Position numbers and translations under genes: made by a program. From NCBI GenBank assembly GCA_036346255.1, contig CM070623.1, positions 24,372,875 to 24,436,874 on the forward strand: 64,000 nucleotides of DNA. The letters are read 5' to 3'. Positions within the stretch are counted from its first letter, which is position 1. Each line of letters opens with the position of its first letter. Positions 54,686 through 64,000 of the stretch are shown one piece after another. The notes below the pieces were generated by a model. The model was not told the DNA's origin. It saw only the letters and a list, made by a program, of their open reading frames with translations, and did not search any database. Origin of the DNA: Ampelocalamus luodianensis (lineage: Eukaryota; Streptophyta; Magnoliopsida; Poales; Poaceae).

Positions 54686-57600
54686 TGTAACATCCCAAGT
54701 TTTGGCTTGCGTTTCAAATATAAGAAAATGAGTAGAAATTAAAACTTTTTCTTACATCTTGCAATTCTTGTATGTTCTAAAGAATTCTTGCAAAAGAATT
54801 ATGGGATTACAAGTCACAAGTCACTCCGATCGAAAACCTTGTCTTCCAAAAACATTCTTGCCCAACCTTGTGATCATCCTCTGGGGATAGTTTTCCTTAG
54901 TTCTAGGGTTATTGTGTGACCCCTCTGAAAAATTTCACAATTTTTAGAAATTATTTGAACATGTTAAGAGGTCGTCAAACCACTTTGACCCTTGGTCAAA
55001 ACCCTAGCTCAGCACCTTGGGAAATTTCTGGGAAAAATGCTCAGCATAAAAACCTCTAGAAATTTTTCACAAGGTTCATCTCAAGGTTAGCAAGCTACTG
55101 TAAAAATTTCATAAATTTTGGAATTAGTTTGCTATCTCTAAAAATTCCTCAAAGTTCTCAGCTCAAATGAAACCCTAAGTCAATCTTGGGTTCGGGTTTG
55201 AGTCAGACTCTGAATCATGGTTGAACCCAACCGCCTAGACCACCTCAGCTCTGTCGTTTTGGGTGCAAACCACCTCAGCCGTTGGATTCTTGTCCTACGG
55301 TTTAGATCTTCGGGATCTCCTCAAAGACCTCCTCTGGTCTTTGTAAGACCTCCCACCTGCAGGACCTCCTCCGGTCCTTTTTGCAAAGACAACCCTCAGA
55401 TCTCCCGCTCGCATGACCACCCCGTGTCTGTTTTGCAAAGACAACCCTCCCGGACCTCCTCCAGATCTCCCGAAGACCTCCTCAAACCACGTTGGCATTT
55501 TTTTGCAAAGACCACCCCGCTGGTCTTTCGCAAAACAACCCATAGGACCTCCTTTGCAATTTTTGCAAAGACCACCTTTAGGCATCCTCAGACCTCCTCG
55601 ACCACCCCTAGCACTTGGGTGATCGTGGGCGTCCATCTTGGATCTGGGGCCCGGACCTCCCTAAGTGTTAGAACCTCTAATCCTTATTTTAAATCGAGCC
55701 CTTAGATTCTCATCCAACCCTTGGACCTCCCTAGTGGGAGCTCGGTCTGATTTCAGCGTTACACTTGTTGACCAGTCCTCCCCGGGTTCCTCTCACTGGC
55801 GGTGGGACCTCTGGGGTGGTCATCATCACTTTGCGAGCATGCGTGTGCGAGCTACGGCGATTGGGCGGCGCCTTGTCACTTTATGTCCTTGTCGTGACTT
55901 TTGCCACCTTGCATTGAATGCATGTCGGCTTTGCCCAAAGTCGTGCCCTAGCAGTTCCCATCACGTCGGCTTGTTCACAGCAAAGCCGTGAACCATGGAA
56001 GTGGCCTAAGCTCCTCCTTGCTCTCTCACCATATAGGGCCCCGAGCTCCTCCTTAACTCCTCTTGGTTGCCATTGTTGCCACCCAAGCTCCTCTCTACGT
56101 TCTTGCCCTCACGCAACCAGAGAAACTTCCTCTCCGGCATTACCAGACTTTGGAGCTCCTCGAGGCCGCCCGAGCTCCAGTGGTTCCATTGAAATTCTTG
56201 GCATATCAACTTGTCATTTTGGTTACTTCGAGCATTTCCCTAACTTGCACTGTTTGGCCTCCTCAGGATTCGACAACGTGGGGACTTGTTCATTGAAGCC
56301 GGATCTGCTTTCTTCTCCATCTCCGGCAAGACTTTTTGTCGCTAGAGCTCCTCCGACGACTTCTTTGACCTCACCATCCTAAGGTTAGTGCCTTGGTGCT
56401 TGAGCTTCTATTCTGTTGGACTAGGCTAGTTTTGCTTTTGTCGTTTTTGTACCTCCGGCGGTCATCTCCGGCTAGCCGCCGGTAGGGTGAGCTTTAGCTC
56501 AAGTTTTTGGCACCTTTAGGTCCTCCTCGTTATTTAGAGTTCATCCTTGTCCTTGGTTCCCGCCGGCGTGGACCACGTCGCCGGCGGTGAGCTCAAGCTC
56601 CGACTTGGGCGTTTTGTCGGGCCTTACTCGGACAAGGGCTGTAGCCTAATGATTAGCATTTAAGTTGTCCGAGAGCCCAATCATTAGTGTTAAATGTTGT
56701 TCTTGTCGGCAACGCGTGCGTTCCATTAAGTCTTCAGACCTCCTAGGCTCAATCTAGACCGTTAATGATCTCCCAGCGTTAGCCCGTGGCCTTTAGATCT
56801 TCGTGTGTAAAGTCTTTAAGTTCCAAGACCTCCCTGTAAAATCCCAACAGCTAGGACCTCCTCGGGTTAATCGTGGCCGTTCATGACCACCCCAGGTTTA
56901 GATCCGAGCCTTGACTCCTTTCCGAAAAGCTTAAGCCTCTGGACCTCCCCCTAGTATAATCTCAGCCGTTAAGATCACCTCCAAGTCAGATCTGTACCGT
57001 AGAGGGTTTTCCGTGCAAATTCTAAGTCCCAAGACCTCTTAGAGTAATCTCCGTCGTTAAAGACCTCCATGGTTTAGCTTTTAGCCGTTGGATCTGGCTC
57101 TGTGAAAAATCTTGCGCGCTAGGACCTCCCCTAGAGTCAATCCTAGCCGTCTAGGACCACCCTGGTTAAATCCTAGCCGTTTAGATCTTTCCCCGTGCGC
57201 AAAAGACCTCCCCTTGGTCATTTTGCAAAGACCACCCTCGGGGTCCTCTTTGTAAAAAGCCACCTCTGGTCTTTTACAAACACAACCCCCGCTCAGGACC
57301 TCTTAGGCTCAATCCTAGCCGTTCACGACCTCCCCAGGCTTAGATCTGAGCGTTAGATCTTCTTTGTAAAATTCTTAGTCTCAGGACCTCCCTCCGGGTC
57401 GATCTGGACCGTTCAGGATCTCCCTAGGACTAATCTGAGCCGTCCAGATCTCCCGTTAAAACCCTGTCGCATAGGACCTCCCCGCGTAGATCTTGGCCGT
57501 CCAGGACCTCCTCGGTGAGATCCCAGCCGCCCAGGACCTCCTCCGCTTGATCGTGACCGTTAAGACCTCCTTTGCGAGATCTTAGCCGTCAGGACCTCCT

Positions 57601-60362
57601 CGGGTGAACTTTAGCCGTAGGACCTCCCTCTGGAGATCTAGGCCGTTGAAGACCTCCCCCGAGAGATCTTGGCCGTCCAGACCTTCCTCCGTAGGTTTAG
57701 CCTTAGGACCTCCCCTAGTGCTCGGGACCGCCGGATCTTGATCTGACGGTCACGACCTCCGTTAGGCGCGAGGACCTCCTCTGCGTGCGCTGTGCATACA
57801 CTGGTCGTGGCCATTGGATCAGATCTCAACGGCCCAGACCTCCCCAGAGCGGGAGGAGGTCTTTTGTGCACTGTGCTTCGAAGTCCGTGGCCTTGCGATG
57901 CAAGATCAACGGCCCACGACCTCTCCTTATTCGTTCAGTTCATTTGGACCTCCCGAGAGCTCCAAATTTTCAAAGTGTTTAAACGTTCTAGTTTTCAAAT
58001 GTGAATAACTATTTCGTTTTAACTCCTTTTGAAATTTCAAACTGCATTAGCTCGTGGTAAGATGAACTTTAAATTGAGTATGATTTTGAAATCTTTTCTG
58101 TAGCAGAAAATAGTATAAACTAGGTTAACTTGTTTCAACCTAAAATGTGGTCTAAAATTCATTGAAATTTGTAAAATGCATAACCTTTTCTCTGTAGTTC
58201 CAAACTGAGCAAACTAAACTTTGTTAAAATCCTCTAGTGCTGCACTTCAGTATAGAATATGTTTTAATGTGATCTTTGCCACTGATATCAATGTTACACT
58301 AGTTTTACAACTTAGAAAAATCATAACTAATTCATTTTAACTCCAAATTGTGCAAACTCAACTTTGCTGTTGTTAGGATAACCATATCTACCCACCATAC
58401 AAATTTCAAGTTCCAGATCATTCTAGAAATTTTCGCCATAAACAGTAACCGAAATTAATTTAATTAGGATTTTTCAGGCTGAGAGAACTTAGTTTAGCCA
58501 TAACTTTTTCATGATAAGTCCAAATGAAGTGATTCTTGTTTCTAAAAGTATCTAAAATCAACCTCTTGCTGCTGTATAAATTTCATGGGTTTTGGAGAAC
58601 TTTTGCTGTTGAGTTTGGTTTGGTGTTCTTGTTCTTATTTGGTTATCGCCTTTTCGCGTTAGGTTCCGAAGGAAATATTTGAGTACGTGAGTGAATCCTC
58701 TGCAGCAAGAGTAATTCCATCAAGGCAAGCAGTTTGATCATGTTAATCCCAGTATTTTAAGTATTTATGTTGTTTTCAAATTCTATGTATGCATTGCTAG
58801 TTTGTGTTAAACTATTGTCGTTAGTTGACCTAGTAGATGCATTTCCTTAAGCAAATGATCATCCTTTACTACCATGAGCCTAGGTTATTGCTGTGGTTAG
58901 AGCTCGTTGGATGAACTCTTGTCACTTAGTAGTTGCGAATTAATTGCTTAGCCATGCTTAGCTTAGGTAGAAATGGCGGTTATCGACTTGTCGATAACCT
59001 TGATCTATAAAACTTATTATTACTTACGATTTCAGCCTTGTGCCATGTTTACTTGTGAAAACTAAAAACTGAAACAAAATGATTTAGACTTGGGCACAAT
59101 GGTATGTTGGTGTACTTTTGGGTGTGGTGGAATGGTGCCCAAGTCAATTAAGGACCGAACTTCTTGTGAGTACACATTATCCGGGCATTTTGTGCGTGCT
59201 AACCACACTAGAGGGTATGGAACCTCTCTTGAATTAGTACTTTGGGAGGCATTAATTAATGAGTCATTGTTGTAGTTTATAGAAAAAGGATCACAAAGGC
59301 GTGGCGGTGGTTCCTTTCTAGGTCCTCCACCCGACCAGGGTCTTGCAAATGTCAGGCTAGCTTTACCTAAATGGCTAATGACTCCGGCTTTGCTTGACTC
59401 CACCACAGCGTGTGGTCCTAGTGGCCATTTTGCGGTTTGGTCACTAAGGGTTAACCCCATACGTGCGGCTCTTAATTAACGCATTCCATTGGAAGCGTCT
59501 CGTAAGACTTAGCCGTCTTGACATACCAAAGGAAGTGTGCTTAATAGCTTGGCAAAAGGTGGTGCAGTGTGGGTACATTGGTACACCCTGCGGGGTTAAA
59601 ACTATTCGAATAGCCTCGTCCTAGGTTATGGACACGCTTGGGTAAGCTTTTCAAGAGTTAGACTACAACATTTTAATTAAAACTTGATGGGTGAGTGCGA
59701 ATGCGGGATTCGTGCTATATGTGGTGGCTATTGGGTTAGTCACCAATAGGTGGTTACTCTTGTACTTATTGTATCTCGTGTTATTTCATTCAATAAAACG
59801 ATTGCAAACTTGCTTTTGAAATGTACTACGTTATTACAAATAAAGTTGGCTTTGTGCAAAATGAGACATATAACCTCCACTTAAAAGCACATGTAGCATA
59901 TTGATAGGTGCTGCTATTCCACACGTCGATCTTGCGAGTACATTTTTGTACTCGATTGCTTTGCTTAATGTTTTTGTTGCGAGAGGAAGAAGGTGAGCCC
60001 CTAGGGCTTCCCTTTTGTGAGATGTGCTTGGGTTTGACGACTAGCTTGGCGGCCGGTTGGTTGCCTTGTGGGTAAAGGCACACTAATTGGCTCTTTTGTT
60101 TATCGCCATCTTATGACACTTTTGCTTCCGCTGTTTAATTGTTATTTAGTGTTATTTGGCCGGTTGGCTCTTGTTGTAATAAATCTCTATTATGTATGTC
60201 TTTTGTTAGACCTGTTGTATGGAATTGATGCGTGATTTTGTAGCAGGTGTGTATCTTGCATTTAGGAAGTATACATGTCTCGGGGCTTGGTTTATTTGAT
60301 TTGTGATGCTAGAGTCAAGGGAAGACTAAGCGTTACAAGCCAAATAAATCGGGGTCCTCACA
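54686..60362 (+). mobile_element. Very large apparent solo LTR (5,677 bp), gypsy type
   Basis: Begins TGTAACATCCCAAGTTTTGG and ends GGGGTCCTCACA, canonical for grass gypsy LTRs. It is flanked by a perfect 5-bp duplication CTCGA (54681-54685 and 60363-60367). There are no gag/pol motifs, primer site or second LTR inside. The first half carries a GACCTCC-rich repeat field. The 58600-59265 part is homologous to 26510-27205. The ends and duplication are seen directly; the solo status is inferred from the lack of internal domains. A nested insertion that inflates the length cannot be excluded. Confidence 0.8.
55310..57965 (+). repeat. GACCTCC-rich degenerate repeat field in the LTR
   Basis: By eye about 30 exact GACCTCC words occur on the + strand, with many one-base variants (GATCTCC, GACCACC, GACCTCT). 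They are spaced roughly 35-60 bp apart and alternate with TAGCCGTT and GATCTT words. The densest part is 56700-57965; 55745-56700 is poorer in the motif. Open frames such as 55217-55705 are by-products of the repeat. Confidence 0.8.
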
Positions 60363-61834
60363 CTCGACCCGCTCACACACCAGCGCTCGCCCTTCGCGCT
60401 TGCGGCCACGCTTGCCACGCCTCACGCCACTCTCATTGCCGGTGGCCTCGGCCCTACATTGGCGCCACCACATTCATCGTCTTCCTCGTCTACACGCGCT
60501 CACTCTCGTTCTCTCCCTCTCTTTGCACTTAATCAAAGCAGAACACGCTCGAATGCCTGTGCCGCAGTAGTCCTCGAGCATACCGAAGCCGCGACCTCGT
60601 CTCGTCGTCACGCCAATTTGCCGGTCATTAACTCCAACGCATTTGCAAGAAAATGCCAAGATAGCTGCCACATTGCCGCCTTCTCCTTTCCTTTAAAAGC
60701 CGCACCGCGCATGTCACCGAGATCACCTCACTCTCCTCTACATTTCCCCTCCAGTCTCCTTCCTTCTCTCCCGCTTAATTGCCTGGAACTCACTGACAAC
60801 CACGTTGCAGATCTAGTGTTGTCCTCGCTGTCACCACCCATTCTGGTGAGCTCCGATCTTGAAGGCCATGTCCCTCGGGTTCGCCTTGATCCCCTCTTGC
60901 TGGTGCTCACCTTCTTTTTTCATTTTGTGCATTAGAACCACCGGAGCCCTTCTTCTTCCTCAGCATCGATATTGTGTCACCACCACGCTCCAACTCCTCT
61001 ACTCTGCCTTCGGTAAGCCATTTCCCCTCTTCTTCACGTCATTTTATGTTCCTAGCTTCGGCAATCTTGTTAGGCTAGATAGTGTAGCCCACTAGCCACT
61101 ATAACCCCGCTGCCATGAGGTCCTTTCTTCCACATCGCTGCCCGTGTTAGCCATAGCTTTTCTCGAGCATCTTTTTGCACACCACCACCATGTATAGCGC
61201 ACCAGTAGCCCATAGATGTGCACCTGTGCCTTAATTGCTAGCTAGTAGCTTCTTTATGTAGTTATCACCATCCACAAAGTCATTATCACCATCCACAGGC
61301 AGCTGCGTGACCTCGCCATCGCGCCATCACCTTGGGCCACCTCGCCATGCGCCACATCCATAGTGTCACTGGACCCTCGTAACTCATTTTGCGGTGTTGG
61401 ATGGTCATCGTGCCCCACCTCGCCCCGACTAGCTCAAACTCAAGGAGCCATGGTGCCTCCGCTTCACTCCTCTGCTACGAGGAGGTGGGCCGTGTTTTTA
61501 AAGGCGATAATCGATCGATTAGCGTAATTAAGTAGCTAATGAGTGTATGGCGTGTGGGCCCAACATATTTAGAAAACCTAATTAAACTATCGGTTTAAAC
61601 TTACGTTTATGACATGTGGACCCCCATTAAAACGATCGCATAGGCCTAGTCCATGGACTCTGGCCGTTAACGATGGGCCCCAAGCCGTGCGTGATCACGT
61701 GGACCAAGTCCATATGGACCATGGCCCCACCTATTAGTCTCTCGGGACTTTTTGAATAAAATTGAATGGAAAAGAAATTTAAAACCCCAATGGACCCCAC
61801 CATTAGTCATAGAGATTTCCTTAATAAAAATAAA
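60363..61834. mobile_element. Gypsy LTR-like host sequence, no gene
   Basis: Pyrimidine- and GC-rich sequence (60380-61480) with low-complexity frames, then TGTGGGCCC/CCCCACC-type motifs (61540-61800) related to 63540-63850. It is the sequence into which the 5.7 kb LTR and the Mutator-like element inserted. No termini were defined. Confidence 0.4.
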
Positions 61835-62811
61835 GTATTAATTCCTTATTTGCCACAGGAAGTTGGCCGGGTCCCTAAGATGCCATCACGAAACTACCCT
61901 TCCCTTCATTGCCATCAGACCTCAACTTTCATCCCATTTTTGCCACTCTGGTCGGTCAATCATGAGTTGAGTATCAATTTGTGAGTGAAAAGATTTATTT
62001 ACCCTTCTTCTTCATCTCTCCTCTCTCTCTCTCGTCCTCTCCTCTCTCCCTACCGATGAGTAGCAGAGGCGACGACGACGGTGACGCACCAGGCCGACGG
62101 GAGCATAGCATGTTCCCGGGGACAAGGAACCCATTTGTAGCAGATGCATGTGGGCGTGGAGGGCTACGGAGGCTAGAAACAGATGGGCGAGGTGGTGTCG
62201 TGAAGAAGAAGCTCACAGGCGGCAACCTCCGGTGGCGTAGCGACATGGGTAGGGAGGTAGGTCGGCGCACGGAGGAGAGCAAGAGCGGAGGGACGGCAGG
62301 AGCGAGAGGGGCGGGGAGGCCCGGTCGACATGCGGAGGGGTGACGGGAGTGGCGTTGGCAGGTGCAGGGAGCGGGAGCGGCGTGGGTGGGGAGGCCAAGT
62401 CGACGCGCAGAGGGGAGCAAGAGTGATGTGGGCGGAGAGGCTAGATTGGTACATAGAGGGGCGGTGGGAGCGGGAGCGGCTTGGGCAGGAGGCCGAATCG
62501 GTGGCATGGCCAAGAGGCCGGGTCGGTGGCGTGGGCATGGGGAGGTTAGGGCATGACAAGGAAGAGGAAGAGGAAGAGGAAGAGTAACGAGGAAGAGGAA
62601 GAGGAAGAGTAACGAGGAAGAAGAGAAGGATGAAGAAGGGCAAGTGGGCATTGTGACAATTTTTAATGGTTAACGACAGTGGACGTGCGAGGCTAACGGG
62701 AGTGGCAAAAAGGGATAAAAGTTGAGATCAATGTCAATGAAGGGAGGAGTAGTTTCATGATGGTATTTTTGGGACTTAACCAACTTCTAGTGGCAAATAA
62801 GGAATTAAACC
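61835..62811. mobile_element. Mutator-like element (977 bp) with perfect 9-bp duplication
   Basis: The ends are inverted repeats of ~110 bp sharing TTAATTCCTTATTTGCCAC. The flanks are AAAAATAAA at 61826-61834 and 62812-62820, identical. The interior is GC-rich, with imperfect repeats of a GGGAGCGGGAGCGGC/GGCCGGGTCGG type (62270-62540) and a (GGAAGA)n purine tract. The 218-residue minus-strand frame (62651-61995) is Ser/Pro/Leu-rich with no domain. This fits a Pack-MULE-like non-autonomous element. Confidence 0.87.
62550..62640. repeat. (GGAAGA)n purine microsatellite
   Basis: Runs of GGAAGA interrupted twice by GTAACGA form an all-purine stretch near the right arm of the Mutator-like element. 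A strand of this kind can form triplex DNA, but nothing here shows that it does. Confidence 0.85.
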
Positions 62812-62820
62812 AAAAATAAA

Positions 62821-64000
62821 TGAAAAAGAAAAAGGATTTTTAGATTTTCTTGAATTTCCCTCGGGCCAAACTCTAGAGAGCTCGTTCTTAGAGAGCTCGT
62901 TCTCCCTTGTTTTAAACCCAAATGATTTTATTTTTGTTTCTAAATTCATTTAAATTCAAGATATTTCCAACATTGCCAAAATCATAATTTTTTGGAGTTC
63001 ATTTGATTTTACTAGAAATTTATTTGCGATATGAGCATTTATTCGAAGTCGTCGTTTTTGCGTTCAATAGATTCCGACCTTGCCGACTACTTCTTGTGGC
63101 AGGCATTTTATGTGTGCTTTCATATCTTAAATTCCCGGTAATTGGTAAGAAATTACCAAAATTATGGATTATTATTGCTAACCCTAACCCAGAATCAGAG
63201 ATTATATTTTTGGAATATTCTTTGCAGAAATCATGAAAAAATTATGGAAAATATGTGAAGGATAGAAATGGGCCATGCACCAGAGCCACTAGGCCGCGGG
63301 CGAGCTTTGAGCCCACCGGGGCACCTCCCCCCAATGAATTATCTAGAAGCATCTTGTCCGATTTTGTGTGAAAGAATGCCAACTTGGGCACCAAGACACT
63401 AGACTCTCGAAGCTGCCGTGGACCCAGATATGGAAAGCAGAAGGATTGAGACAGGGGCCTACACGTCATACACACATAGAAGCTTATGGGGATTAATTGT
63501 GTCATTAGAAAATAAGTTAATTATTAGATAATGTTAGTAGATATGTGGGCCCAATGTGATTAGGAAATCTAATTTGAACTTATTAAAGTTTGGAGTCTAT
63601 GACACATGGGCCCCACCTTAGAATATGTATCGTGTAGACCCAGTCTGAAGACCTTTACCGCTGACATGTGGGCCCTCGGCCCATTCACTGTTCCCATGGA
63701 CTGAGTCCACACGAACCGTAGCCCCACCTATTAGTGACTTATGAATTTACTTTAGGAAAATAATTAAAATAGAAAATAAAACCTAGAGGCCCCACTTGTT
63801 AGCGACTATAGCAATTTCTAATTAGAAAATAAATCGTAAAAAACCACAGCCCCACTTGTCGGACATAGTAAGGAATTCTAATTGAAAGAAATAAATAAAT
63901 AAGAAAATGAAAATCCAGTTGGCTGAGCTAACGATGAGAGATATCTTCTCTCCTCTTTTATTTTTGGGATTTTCTTTGAATTTAAGACTTGGAGAGCTTG
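62821..64000. mobile_element. Gypsy LTR-like sequence to the window end
   Basis: No gene is supported. CCCCACTTGT and TGTGGGCCC motifs at 63540-63860 parallel those at 61540-61800, and GTGGGCCC and GGGCCCCACC words are frequent. This resembles a gypsy LTR, but no terminus lies within the window. Confidence 0.4.

Noticed and set aside
55217..55705. 162-residue + strand ORF in the giant LTR
   Set aside because: It is a translation of the GACCTCC repeat field; the residues repeat with the DNA motif and no domain is present.
61995..62651. 218-residue minus-strand ORF as a gene
   Set aside because: It is Ser/Pro/Leu low complexity within a MULE that has perfect 9-bp flanks.

Overview
This is plant nuclear DNA from a grass, most probably rice (Oryza) or a close relative. 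The evidence is interrupted genes with GC-rich first exons and the closest fit of both proteins to plant orthologues. Stowaway-like and Tourist-like MITEs, Mutator-like elements with GC-rich interiors, and copia and gypsy LTR elements are also dense. The species cannot be proved without a search.

Only two intact host genes are supported. On the + strand, 9841-22876 is a 17-exon gene for eRF3, the GTPase partner of eRF1 in translation termination; its exons join into one 557-residue frame. On the - strand, 47950-39129 is a 4-exon gene for the ER membrane complex subunit EMC8/9 (208 residues); an 8 kb second intron is filled with transposons. Both are housekeeping genes and they need not be functionally linked.

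Layout: 1-4.83 kb, broken copia element with its 3' LTR, interrupted by gypsy-derived sequence. 5.4-9.5 kb, a hAT MITE, a CACTA element and a Tourist-like MITE. 9.5-23.3 kb, eRF3 with a young antisense LTR element in intron 7 and MITEs in introns 5, 11 and 14. 23.7-38 kb, gypsy LTR-like sequence, Mutator-like and hAT elements (several nested) and a solo LTR. 39.1-48.06 kb, EMC8/9. 48.06-53.5 kb, a decayed hAT transposon that starts 110 bp upstream of the EMC8/9 ATG and carries a MITE, a solo LTR and a MULE. 54.7-60.4 kb, a very large (5.7 kb) apparent solo LTR with perfect target duplication and a striking GACCTCC-rich repeat field. 60.4-64 kb, gypsy-like sequence with a Mutator-like element.

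I found no CRISPR array, operon, phage, rRNA or tRNA gene, and no convincing new biochemical system. The most unusual features are the layered transposon nesting, datable from target duplications; the placement of a hAT end as the proximal upstream sequence of EMC8/9; a GC-AG intron and a 3' UTR intron in eRF3; and the repeat field inside the giant LTR.
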